This document shows positions 56,042 to 64,000 of a stretch of 64,000 nucleotides of DNA, piece by piece. The first letter of the stretch is position 1; the number at the start of each line of letters is the position of its first letter. The DNA is from Tectiglobus sp965223355 (GTDB lineage: Bacteria > Pseudomonadota > Alphaproteobacteria > Rhizobiales > Hyphomicrobiaceae): positions 1,984,001 through 2,048,000 of the forward strand of contig CBDCWE010000003.1 of the NCBI GenBank assembly GCA_965223355.1. Direction: 5' to 3'. Position numbers and translations under genes: made by a program. Below the pieces are notes generated by a model. That model saw only the letters and a list, made by a program, of their open reading frames with translations, was not told where the DNA came from and ran no database searches.

Positions 56042-57049
56042 GTGTCCAAATTTGAACTAGAAATCCCTCAGCAGAAGGGCAATGAAGAAGATCAAGTTCA
56101 CGGTCCTATCATTCTCCACTATCCAGCAGGGGCCGACGCTGTTCGGTTTTCCAATCGCATCGGATCGTTGCAGTTTGCGCCATGGACGCCGGTCCCAGAC
56201 AATTCGACAAAGTATGTGACAAGCTGGACGTATCGTGGCGACCTCACACGCACCAGCAAGGACGTCTGGGCGCAAATCCGCGTACCCGATGGCAATGGCG
56301 GGCACCATCTCTTCACGACGACCAGCATCGAAGGGCCGCGTGATACGAAAGAAGGCATCGAACGCTTTCCGCCAGACGGTGTCTATGATTTGCGAACTGG
56401 CTGGCTGGTCAACCATACATTCAAGGAAAATGCGCACCATTGGGCGTCCTATGATGACGTGCGGTCAAATGCCTTTTGGCCGCTTTACTGGCATCCGGAC
56501 GGCTACGCGTGGAATTCTCACTTCGAGCGGGATTTTGATCATGGTGAGCAGCCACTTACTATGTTGGCCGCACATAACTATTTCAGATGGATATACCAAA
56601 GCGTTGATTATACAAGCATACGCGACTTGAGCGTTAGCGTTGAAGCCGCTTTCGATGGCGACCTCAATGGAGCGACGGCTCATTTCTTTGTGTTGATCGC
56701 TGATTACGACAAGGGCAGGAAGCAGGCGGTTCCGTCAAGTGGCCGGTGGCATCAAATGGCGCCTGAGCGGCAGATAAAGCTTGGTGCGAACTGGCAGACG
56801 ACGACGTTCACGCTTCCAAGCTCATCCGGCTGGGTGAACACCTTCAGAAGGCGTGGACGTGGAAGGATTGGGGATGACGTAACTGTAGATCTAACTGTCA
56901 CGGACGGCTTCGGGATTGCATTTCACAACCTCACACCAAGGCAACCGCCGCGTGGTATATTGAAAATCAAAAAATTTCAGTTTGTGCCACCTCCCGGGAC
57001 GCAATCGCGCACACTTGACACACATGCGCTTGCTCAATCCACTGAATAG
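56042..57049 (+). CDS. Orphan protein of unknown family
   Basis: A 335-aa protein starting at GTG 56042, with GGAG 11 nt upstream. It is rich in aromatic residues and predicted beta-structure (FPPDGVYDLRTGWLVNHTFK, AFWPLYWHPDGYAWNSHF, FRWIYQSVDYTSIRDLS), with no signal peptide and no motif I recognise. The composition is more AT-rich than neighbouring genes. It lies between repeat A and an IS nest, so recent acquisition is likely. It could be a lectin-like or carbohydrate-binding protein, but that is a guess. Confidence 0.6.
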   Translation: MSKFELEIPQQKGNEEDQVHGPIILHYPAGADAVRFSNRIGSLQFAPWTPVPDNSTKYVTSWTYRGDLTRTSKDVWAQIRVPDGNGGHHLFTTTSIEGPRDTKEGIERFPPDGVYDLRTGWLVNHTFKENAHHWASYDDVRSNAFWPLYWHPDGYAWNSHFERDFDHGEQPLTMLAAHNYFRWIYQSVDYTSIRDLSVSVEAAFDGDLNGATAHFFVLIADYDKGRKQAVPSSGRWHQMAPERQIKLGANWQTTTFTLPSSSGWVNTFRRRGRGRIGDDVTVDLTVTDGFGIAFHNLTPRQPPRGILKIKKFQFVPPPGTQSRTLDTHALAQSTE

Positions 57050-57054
57050 AAATT

Positions 57055-57071
57055 TCTGATACAGACCGCTA
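57055..57071 (+). repeat. Terminal fragment of MITE C
   Basis: tgatacagaccgcta matches the end of the MITE C copy at 29517. It ends at the TA that also bounds IS1182. Confidence 0.6.
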
Positions 57072-58523
57072 GCAGCCTGTCCAGGAAGAGGCTGTTTCGA
57101 TCTGTTTATGGTAGGAATAGCTCACTCATGCAGCTCTTGTGAGTGCCGGTGCGAGCTTAGTCAGGTTGTGGGCGGTGCAGATGATCGCCCGTTCAGCTTT
57201 GACTTTCTCGACCCCACGAAGAAGGAACTGACGGAACCCTCTGGCTTGTTTGATTTGTCCGAACACCGGTTCGACGACGTATTTGCGTAGGCGGTAACGG
57301 CTGCGCCTGCCGGCGCGTCGCAGCCTGGTCCGCATCGCCTGGGTGAGCGGGCCGCCCTGGTGCCCATTGCCCGGATGTTTTGCCCGCCCGGTGGCGATGT
57401 AGGCCTTGATGCCGCGTTTGTTCATCACCGCGAGATTGGCTTCGCTCAGATAGCCGGCATCGGCCGATGCCTCATCCGGCTGCGCATGCAGGTTGAGCGC
57501 GATCCCGTCGAGCAGTGGTTGCAACTGGCCATGATCACTCATCGATGGCGTCAGCCCATGGGCGACGATAACCTGCGCTTCGCGATCGACCGCGGCCTGC
57601 GCATTGTAGCCCTGGATGTAGCCGTCCTTAGTTTTCAGGATGCGGCTATCGGCATCGGTGAAGTTGCGCTGCGCCTTGGGCTCCGGCTCATCGCTTGGCG
57701 GCTTTGGTGTCTTGGCGTTCTTCTTGCGGCCTTCCGCCTTGCGCTCATCTTCGGCTTCCGCGCGGCGCTTGCGTTCCGCCTCTGCCGCAGCCTGAGCTTC
57801 GGCCTCAAGCGCCGCCTTGGCTTCCTTGATTTTGGCAAGACGCTTGTGCTTGTCGGTGACCCAGTCCGGCATCTCGTCGCCACGCCTGTCGTCATAAAGC
57901 GCATCCTCTTCGGCGTCTGCCGCCTCGGCCGCGGCCAGCCAGCGGTCGACCTCGCCTTTAAGTTCGGCTTCGCGTTTCTTCATGGCCTCATAACTCATCG
58001 CTTTATGTTTCGAGGCGTTCGCCTTGATCTTGGTGCCGTCCAGCGCGACGTGCCCGAGCTTGACCAGGCCCGCCTTGGCACACAGCTGCAAAACCTGAAC
58101 AAACAGCCCCGCCAGCGCTTTGAGGTGACGCTTGCGAAACTCCGAGATTGTGCGCAAGTCGGGCGGATCACCGGCCACGATCATCATGAAGTCGGCGCGC
58201 TCAGTGCACGCCTTGGCGATCCGGTGCGAGGAATAGATCCCGCTCGCATAGCCGTTGAGCAGCAGTGCCGTCATCAGGCGAGGATCAAATGGCGGTTGGC
58301 CGAGCCCGCTCGTGTAGCGCGCCATGATCTCGCTCAGATCAAGGCTCTCGCGGACCAGCGACACAACCAGCCGCGACAGGTGATCTGCGGGTACGTAGTC
58401 TGCAACCGACGCCGGCAGTAGCTGCGTCTGGTCGATCTTCCAGGCACGAAAATGCTTGCTCATTCGCCCGATAAGAATCAGACTCGCATGCTATAGGCAA
58501 CCGACTACTCGGACAGGCTCCTA
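57070..58523 (-). mobile_element. IS1182-family insertion sequence
   Basis: The body 57072-58521 lies between TA 57070-57071 and 58522-58523, both in CTAG. The ends gcagcctgtccaggaag and ggagcctgtccgagtag are inverted repeats. It encodes one intact transposase. Confidence 0.85.
57126..58463 (-). CDS. IS1182-family transposase
   Basis: A 445-aa DDE transposase. The N-terminal QTQLLPASVADYVPADHLSR and LMTALLLNGYASGIYSSHRI, HVALDGTKIKANASKHKAMS (first Asp), ASADAGYLSEANLAVM (second Asp) and YVVEPVFGQIKQARGFRQFL (Glu) are all present. A long Ala/Glu/Lys coiled insert sits at residues 160-260. It looks intact. Confidence 0.93.
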   Translation of the reverse strand: MSKHFRAWKIDQTQLLPASVADYVPADHLSRLVVSLVRESLDLSEIMARYTSGLGQPPFDPRLMTALLLNGYASGIYSSHRIAKACTERADFMMIVAGDPPDLRTISEFRKRHLKALAGLFVQVLQLCAKAGLVKLGHVALDGTKIKANASKHKAMSYEAMKKREAELKGEVDRWLAAAEAADAEEDALYDDRRGDEMPDWVTDKHKRLAKIKEAKAALEAEAQAAAEAERKRRAEAEDERKAEGRKKNAKTPKPPSDEPEPKAQRNFTDADSRILKTKDGYIQGYNAQAAVDREAQVIVAHGLTPSMSDHGQLQPLLDGIALNLHAQPDEASADAGYLSEANLAVMNKRGIKAYIATGRAKHPGNGHQGGPLTQAMRTRLRRAGRRSRYRLRKYVVEPVFGQIKQARGFRQFLLRGVEKVKAERAIICTAHNLTKLAPALTRAA

Positions 58524-59477
58524 GCTGTGAAGTCGCAACAGGTTGTTCTCGGTTAGGCCGAGGCGGCTGATGGGTGGTTTTTTGTTGAGACTAGCATGCG
58601 GGCGATGCCAGTTGTAGCGGTGTAGCCATTGAGACAGGTCGGCTTGGCGCTGTTCGGATGAGTGGTACTCGGTGGCGTATGCCCATTCGCGGATGGTCGT
58701 CTGGATGAAGCGCTCGGCCTTGCCGTTCGTTTGCGGCGTGTAAGGTTTTGTGCGGATGTGTTTGATGTTGAGTTTGGCGCATGCGCGGCGAAAGGCCTTC
58801 GAACGATAGCAGGAACCATTGTCCGTCATCACGCGGGTGACGGTGACACCAAGTTGTTTGTAGTAGGCCACCGTGGCCTCGAGATGTGCGAGCGCACTTT
58901 CCTTTTTCTCGTTTGGAAAGATGTCGCAATAGGCGACGCGGGAATGGTCATCGATAGCAACGTGAACATATTCCCAGCCGCCGCCACGGGTCGCGGACTG
59001 GCCGTGACGGTCGCCGGTCACACGGTGTCCAGGCCGGGAAAAACGCCCGAGTTTCTCGATGTCGATGTGGATGATCTCGCCTGGTGTCTCCCGTTCGTAT
59101 CGCGGGCGCGGCTCTTTCGGTTCAAGGCAGGCCAGGGTCGATAGACCGCGGTTGTTGAGGATGCGCGAGACGGTTGTGCGCGAGAGGCCGATCTGGGCTG
59201 CAATCTGGTCCTGGGTGTATCGCTGACGTCGCAACCTTTCGACTTCATCACAAGTGGCAAGCGGCGTTTGGCTTGGCAATGAATGGGGCCTGGATGAGCG
59301 ATCACGCAAGCCCTCGACGCCGTGCTCGCGGAACCGTTCGACCCATTTGCCGACAGTTTTGGCGGTTGTGCGGAAGGCCCGAGCAACAGCGGCCTTTGAT
59401 TTGCCGTCATCCACAACGGCGCGGACCATGCGCTCTCGACCTGCCGGTGTAAGGGGTGCATTCTTGTGGGTGTTCAT
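58521..59477 (-). CDS. IS481-family transposase
   Basis: A 318-aa transposase: HTH region (AAVARAFRTTAKTVGKWVER, DQIAAQIGLSRTTVSRILNN), then the integrase core with IHIDIEKLGRF (Asp), VMTDNGSCYRSKAFRRAC (Asp) and TPQTNGKAERFIQTTIREWA (Glu). Start MNTHKNAPL at 59477 follows GGAGGAG-type sequence; a longer ORF to 59582 is unlikely. It appears intact. Confidence 0.92.
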   Translation of the reverse strand: MNTHKNAPLTPAGRERMVRAVVDDGKSKAAVARAFRTTAKTVGKWVERFREHGVEGLRDRSSRPHSLPSQTPLATCDEVERLRRQRYTQDQIAAQIGLSRTTVSRILNNRGLSTLACLEPKEPRPRYERETPGEIIHIDIEKLGRFSRPGHRVTGDRHGQSATRGGGWEYVHVAIDDHSRVAYCDIFPNEKKESALAHLEATVAYYKQLGVTVTRVMTDNGSCYRSKAFRRACAKLNIKHIRTKPYTPQTNGKAERFIQTTIREWAYATEYHSSEQRQADLSQWLHRYNWHRPHASLNKKPPISRLGLTENNLLRLHS

Positions 59478-59587
59478 TCGCTCCTCCGGTGAATCACTGA
59501 CGTTGTGCAACATCAGCTTCCCCGACTCGGACCGAATGGACAATCTCCAACGGAGAATGCGAACAACCTTCTGGAAATACACAGCTA
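58522..59587 (-). mobile_element. IS481-family insertion sequence (first)
   Basis: The body 58524-59585 lies between TA 58522-58523 and 59586-59587. The ends share ctagctgtg. It directly abuts IS1182 through a shared CTAG. Its own transposase stop TAG uses that TA. Confidence 0.8.
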
Positions 59588-60157
59588 GTGTGCCTCAAAT
59601 GTAGTGGACGCGGACAAGTTCTTGGCAACATTGATGCCGACATATCCATGCCAGACTAGCTTCGTTTGACCTTGCCTTGCATCCGGGACTTGCTCCCGAT
59701 CATCTGTTCAGGGGAAGCGATGGGCGGGCGGGACCAGCTAACAAACGGTGTAAATCACCCAAGGGCAGCACGGCCCAAAACCCGCCCGATCCGGCAGGGT
59801 GGCCACCCTGCCGGATCAAGCCTGAACATCGTTGAATTCGCAAGAAACAGGCTCAAGATTAAGATGCAAAGTCAGCGCCCTTAACCAATCGCCGCTTGGC
59901 GGCGATCCTTGAGGGGCTTTCAGCCCCTCAAACACCCCGACCAGGGGATCATCCCCTGGACCTCAAACTTGTTCGGAGGTTCCCTAAGGCACGATGATCT
60001 AAGCAGCCGGGAAAGGGACTTTCCACGCATCCGGCTTTCTGGTAAATGTCTCGTCCCGCTGTCGCTGGGAGAACCCAAGCCCTGGTGCCGGCTGGGCGCA
60101 TGTCGGTGTTTAGAACCGGCGTTAGGATGATCAATCGCTCATCGCCAGTCTCATTTC
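59588..60157. repeat. Repeat remnants before tRNA-Ala
   Basis: No gene is visible. 59878-59987 is a truncated repeat A (ttgaggggctttcagcccct and the ccaggggatc hairpin), ending aggttccc TA. It is followed at once by gcacgatgatcta, the end of a repeat B. The rest has no assignable feature. Confidence 0.65.
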
Positions 60158-60233
<76 letters not shown>

Positions 60234-60273
60234 GTGAGAGGCTGTCCGACCCGGAGACATAGGTAACAGATCG

Positions 60274-61641
60274 GGCTCTTCGTCGAAAACGGGGGGGCTC
60301 TTCGTCGAAAACGGGGGCAGGTCTATGATCTGCGGCTTATCTTAGCGTTCTATCAGTTTTCCTTCTATCTCGTCACAGCTCATGCGCAGAGTGCGCGAAC
60401 ACGTCGACGATAGTTGTCAAAGTTGCGAAAGCCGAAGGCGCGGCGCTGGATCAGTTTCATCTGTCGGTGAAAGCCCTCGGTGATGCCGTTTGAGCGTGAG
60501 AAACGCCACATGCGGCCGATCTCCTCCTGCCAGGTTTCAAGCGTGCGACCGAGTTTTTGGCAGTTCTCAAAGCCGCTTTGTTTGAGTTCGGCGATCGCAT
60601 CAAGGAGCCGGTAGGCCAGAATGCGGCACTGATCCTTGGTCTGGTTCCTGGCCGTTAGCACCGTCATCAGATCGTCCTTGAAGTCGTAAATGCTGGCAAT
60701 GGCTGATTGGTTTGCAAGGTCGGCCGACAGGCGTTCTGCTTGATCGTCTTTCAGGTTGTGGCCATGCCTTTGCAGCAGCTTCGCCGTGCCACGGCGTGTG
60801 CTCAGTTCCGGATCGATCTGGCGGCAGGTTTTCAAGAGATGATAGAGCGCGAGGCGCACCACATGGAAGCGATCGGCAACCACGAGGGCTCCCGGAAAGT
60901 AGCTGCGCGCAATCGAGCGATAGCTCTCGGAGAGATCCATACAAATGATGCGAACCCGGCTTTTATCTTTTAAGTCTGATAGATACGGGCCAAGAGACGA
61001 AGCTGACCGGCCTGGCGTGACATCAAACACGCGGCGCTTCTTGAGATCGCAAAACGTCGTTGCAAACCGCATGCGACGAGAGAAGAAGTGCTCATCGATA
61101 CCAAGCACGCGTGGGATCTGCAGCGTCATGAGCTTGCGGTTCTCCAGCTCGTACATGTGATCATAATAGCGCGCGATCGTGCTGTCTGACTTGTCAAAGT
61201 CTGTGCCAGGCCTTTGCGTGAGATACCATGGCTGTGCTGGCGATAGACCTGCTTTTTCAATGCCTCGGTTGAGCGCTGCCAGGGCTGGATGCCATCCAGA
61301 CGCTGGCGGAAATAACGGCCGCAACCGCGGCAGTGATACTTGCAAACCGAAAACCTCAGCAGCACACGGCGCAGGCCGACGCTTTCGTGCCAGACACTGC
61401 GCTGCACCTTGTCCTTCTTGCGCAGGTCTGAGCCGCCGCAATGCGGGCAATGAGGTTCGTGATGGCCGTCGAGGTCATGCACGATTGGGTTGAAACCGCT
61501 CGTCCTGGCAATTGTGAAACCAGGCAGGTTCAGCGTAACATCAAAGTCGGGCATCCTCGGTGTGTCCTTGATCTATCAGTCCGGCAAGACTGCAAATCAT
61601 AGACTGCGATTCGAGGGTGCCCCCTTATCTGATGGAGAGCC
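60274..61641 (-). mobile_element. ISL3-family insertion sequence
   Basis: The left end carries a tandem duplication of ggctcttcgtcgaaaacgg (60274 and 60296). The right end, read in reverse, is ggctctccatcagataaggg. A transposase gene with a frameshift lies inside. The right boundary enters an IS3 transposase fragment. Confidence 0.8.
60380..61554 (-). pseudogene. ISL3 transposase, frameshifted
   Basis: The N-terminal part (61554 down to about 61210) has the zinc finger PHCPHCGGSDLRKKDK...CKYHCRGCGRYF. The catalytic part continues in another frame (about 61200 to 60380) with VLGIDEHFFSRRM, ICMDLSESYRSIARSYFPGA, LVVADRFHVVRLA and ITEGFHRQMKLIQRRAFGFR. The frame change near 61200-61215 is not at an obvious slippery site, so the gene is probably broken. 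Confidence 0.82.
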
Positions 61642-61644
61642 AGA

Positions 61645-61955
61645 CATCACCAAGATCCGCGCCGGAGGTGCGTGAGCGCGCCGTGCGCATGGTTTTCGAA
61701 CACGCTGAGGACTAGAGCAACCTGCCTTTATTCGGAATCGGAACGATCCCGAATAAAGGCGGAAAGTTGCTCGCCTCTAAAGTGGCGATCATCTTTGTGC
61801 TTTAAGTCGGAACCGCAATAGCGGTTCCGACTTAAAGCACAAAGATGATCTAGTCCTCGCAATTGCGCGGCGATGGTGTCGATCGCGGTCAAATTCGGCT
61901 GCAAGGCCGAGACGCTGAGAAAATGGGTCCGCCAAGCCGAACGCGATCAGGAGGT
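61645..61955 (+). pseudogene. IS3-type OrfA fragment interrupted by repeat B
   Basis: The fragment SAPEVRERAVRMVFEHAED is followed by repeat B (61713-61852), then AMVSIAVKFGCKAETLRKWV and RQAERDQ. This is the helix-turn-helix OrfA of IS3 elements. One extra base near 61867 shifts the frame, and repeat F truncates the 3' end. No OrfB is present. Confidence 0.82.
61713..61852 (+). repeat. Repeat B inside IS3 OrfA (136-bp variant)
   Basis: The body is 61715-61850, with three extra bases in hairpin 2 (gcacaaagatgatc). TA on both sides. Confidence 0.92.
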
Positions 61956-61990
61956 AAGGCCAGCCCACATAAATATTGACCCGCTTCATG
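61956..61990 (+). repeat. Repeat F copy truncating IS3 OrfA
   Basis: taaggccagcccacataaat, then attgacccgcttcatg, joined to the OrfA frame after codons for RDQ. Confidence 0.7.
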
Positions 61991-62124
61991 GGGCCTGGCG
62001 GCTCACGCGGGCAGGCGCGGCGGGCCGCGCGATGCTTGTCATCGGGCAATGGGCGCAACGCCCCCGATCGGCGCTGAAGGACCGGGCTGATCCTTGACAC
62101 TTTAGACCGGGCTGATGCCTGACA

Positions 62125-63450
62125 CTATTGTTCCGTTTCGATCGCGTAGCAGAGCCGCGCACGCGGCGGCGCGAAGCGATGGAAGCGGAAGTCGCTCGTA
62201 ACGACGCCGATGTCCCGGCCGCAGTAGCTGGCGAGATAGGCGCCGTTCTCATGTTCGCAAAGCCCGATGGGTTCGCGCGCGAAGGCTTGGCCAACAAAGA
62301 CAAGCTGCCCGCGCCACTTGATGGTGCCGTCGTGGCGCACTTTGCGCATCTCGTGGTCGGCATCGTACCAGGGCTCGTCGAGCCGTTGGGGGAATGCTCG
62401 TCCGGACGGATGCCAGTGGGCAGCTGGCGCTGTCTGGGCAAGCGCCTCGTGCGGGCGCTCCTCGTTGTAATAGTCGCGGAAGGCATCGAAGCGGCGTTGC
62501 TGCTCGCCCTTGCTTTTTGCCGGCGGTTGCGTCGTCTCGGCCTTAAGCGTGCGGTGCAGGCGCTCATGACGACCGTTGTGCTGTGGCGATCCGGGCGGGA
62601 TATAGCGCGGCTCGATGCCGAGCCTGAGCCACCAGACCGATAAAGCGGACAGGCCGCCAGCACCGAGCGAACCGAACGGGGAACCGTTATCGGATCGGAT
62701 TGCGTCGGGCAGGCCACAGCCCTCGAAGACCTTCTCCAATGCGCCTCGGACACCGGCCCAGGTCGGCTCGACGATCCGCACTTCGATGAGATAGCGGCTC
62801 GCGGTGTCGACGATCGTCAGCGGATCGCAGCGTGTCCCGTCGATGGTGCGGAACCATCCCTTGAAGTCGATCGACCACTCGCCGTTGGGTTCACTCGCGC
62901 CGACAACGATCTCGCCCTGGTCAAGCGGTCGCCGACGCGGCGGCTTGGACTGGATGCGGCCATGCCGTTTGAGAATGTCACCGATCGTCGAGGCCGCCGG
63001 CCAGACCTGGCCGGGATGATCGGCTTCGAGCCGCGCCTTGAGCTTCTTCGGGCCGAACCGCGGAAACCGGTCGCGCAGGGCGAGGATCCGGGTGACGGCA
63101 TCTTCATCGGTGCGATGCGGGCAGTGCGCCGTCGCGTGGCTGCGCTCGGCATACCACTCGGGATCGCCGCTAGAGCAACCTGCCTTTATTCGGGATCGGA
63201 ACGATCCCGAATAAAGGCAGAAAGTTGCTCGCCTCTAAAGTGGCGATCATCTTTGTGCTTTAAGTTGGAACCGCAATAGCGGTTCCAACTTAAAGCACGA
63301 TGATCTAGCCCGCCGCTCCTGCCAGAAATAAAACGTCGAGCGGCTCACACCGTAGCGCGACGCCAACTCGCTCACCGTGAAAAGCCCCGTATCATACGCA
63401 CGCAACATCGAAATACGCTCTTCCACCAGACAGGTCTCCTGGAAAGGCAT
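62125..63450 (-). pseudogene. IS481 transposase split by a 133-bp repeat B
   Basis: The first exon-like part (63450-63308) reads ISMLRAYDTGLFTVSELASR and YGVSRSTFYFWQERRA. The second (63172-62125) reads SGDPEWYAERSHATAHC ... GEWSIDFKGWFRTIDGTRCD (Asp), AIRSDNGSPFGSLGAG (Asp) and SPQHNGRHERLHRTLKAETT (Glu). Removing 63173-63305 plus one TA rejoins them in frame as ERRA-SGDP with no other defect, so the repeat alone disrupts the gene. Confidence 0.9.
63171..63307 (+). repeat. Repeat B with TA duplication inside IS481 transposase
   Basis: The body is 63173-63305, with TA at 63171-63172 and 63306-63307. This copy proves the insertion mode of the family. Confidence 0.95.
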
Positions 63451-63669
63451 CGTTCGATCTCCCCGATTCGAACGATGATCTTGACCTGTCAGGCATCAAC
63501 CCGGTCCATTCTGTCCGACATCAGCCCGGTTCGTACCCGCCGCGGGCCACCCCGCCAGGACCCACCCCGAAGGGCCGGGCGCTTTTATGCGCCAGCTGCG
63601 TTGGACACCGCTTGTGGTCCATATCCCACGGCACGACACCCGCCTCACTGGCGACAAAAATCGCTCTGG

Positions 63670-63703
63670 TGAAGCGGGTCAATATTTATGCGGGCTGGTA
63701 TTA
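63670..63703 (-). repeat. Repeat F copy at the Ada/Ogt stop codon
   Basis: agcgggtcaatatttatgcg, then ggctggtatta; the terminal TTA is the complement of the TAA stop at 63701-63703. Confidence 0.75.
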
Positions 63704-64000
63704 TACCGCTGCGCTGACCTGGCCGGTTTCCCAGCCGATCATCGCGCGCTTGCGGGTCAGGCCCCAGTGATAACCGCCGAGCGAGCCGTCGGTGCGCAAA
63801 ACCCGATGACAGGGCACCACGAACGAAATCGGGTTGCGGCCGACGGCGGAACCAACAGCGCGCGAGGCGGTCGGCCTGCCAATATGGTTGGCAACGTCGG
63901 TGTAGCTCACCGCCCGCCCCATCGGGATCTTGAGCAGCGCCTCCCAGACGCGGACCTCAAAGTCGGTGCCGATCAGGACGAGACGCACGGGCCGGTCGGC
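63701..64000 (-). CDS. Methylated-DNA-protein cysteine methyltransferase (Ada/Ogt), partial
   Basis: The C-terminal 99 residues are present; the start lies beyond the window. FEVRVWEALLKIPMGRAVSY is the DNA-binding region. The acceptor Cys is in NPISFVVPCHRVLRTDGSLG, followed by GGYHWGLTRKRAM. It repairs O6-methylguanine by self-methylation. The preceding GTDFEVRVWE resembles bifunctional Ada proteins, so an Ada regulator is possible. Confidence 0.92.
   Translation of the reverse strand, partial: ADRPVRLVLIGTDFEVRVWEALLKIPMGRAVSYTDVANHIGRPTASRAVGSAVGRNPISFVVPCHRVLRTDGSLGGYHWGLTRKRAMIGWETGQVSAAV

Larger units (their letters stand above)
62081..63530 (-). mobile_element. IS481-family insertion sequence (second), interrupted by repeat B
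   Basis: Both ends carry two successive inverted motifs: accgggctgatccttgacac plus gaccgggctgatgcctgac on the left, and their near-complements at 63488-63530 on the right. The transposase gene inside is split by a repeat B. Confidence 0.85.

Noticed and set aside
57360..58421. 353-aa plus-strand ORF
   Set aside because: Antisense of the intact IS1182 transposase.

Overview
The window is GC-rich, gene-dense DNA. Protein content and gene style suggest an alphaproteobacterium: an FzlA-type division protein, a small exported YYRDG-type protein, a short 4.5S-type SRP RNA, alphaproteobacterial fmt/def/NudC/QueG, and many SDR, TauD/TfdA, GST and aldo-keto reductase genes. The genus cannot be named from sequence alone. 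The genome looks versatile and strongly invaded by small repeats and insertion sequences.

Layout. 0-3 kb: tRNA-Leu(CAG), an ISL3 end remnant, an IS630 copy and a LysE exporter. 3-24 kb: catabolic and redox genes (amidase, SDR, intradiol dioxygenase, cupins, a GST with an in-frame TGA at its catalytic position, a 2-hydroxyacid dehydrogenase, a 2OG-Fe(II) oxygenase, FAD and ThDP enzymes, aldo-keto reductases, an SCP-type thiolase, MetF). 24-32 kb: acyl-CoA dehydrogenase with a phosphotransferase, a biotinyl-domain protein, a SelW-like gene with an in-frame TGA, UppP, FzlA-like, QueG and an epimerase. 33-40 kb: fmt and def, separated by an SDR, a maleate-isomerase-like gene and a seven-unit 160-bp tandem array; then a tiny membrane protein, NudC and SRP RNA. 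40-52 kb: a second IS630 copy, an RmlD-like protein, a gamma-glutamyltransferase-like protein, a phosphodiesterase-like protein, a haloacetate-dehalogenase-like hydrolase, TauD/TfdA oxygenases, a PrpF/GalD-like isomerase and a class III aminotransferase. 52.8-55.5 kb: a LysR regulator divergent from an unrecognised gene and a UGSC-family gene with an in-frame TGA. 56-63.5 kb: an AT-rich orphan gene, then a nest of IS1182, IS481, ISL3, IS3 and IS481 elements around tRNA-Ala(GGC). The window ends in an Ada/Ogt methyltransferase.

The most interesting signals are of two kinds. First, three genes are read correctly only if a TGA is translated as selenocysteine: a glutathione S-transferase (TGA 7583-7585), a SelW/Rdx protein (27009-27011) and a UGSC protein (55268-55270). 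In each the TGA falls where the family has its redox Cys/Sec, the downstream frame stays open and family-like, and two have a convincing bacterial SECIS-like hairpin. Conventional gene calling would split or lose all three.

Second, several families of small hairpin repeats (133-bp B, 176-bp A, 262-bp C and others) sit at TA dinucleotides, usually within CTAG. Many lie exactly on the TAG stop codon of a host gene and regenerate it. One 133-bp copy interrupts an IS481 transposase with a TA duplication, and removing it restores the reading frame exactly. The complete IS elements here (IS630, IS1182, IS481) are also bounded by CTAG, so mobile DNA has piled up at this rare tetranucleotide.
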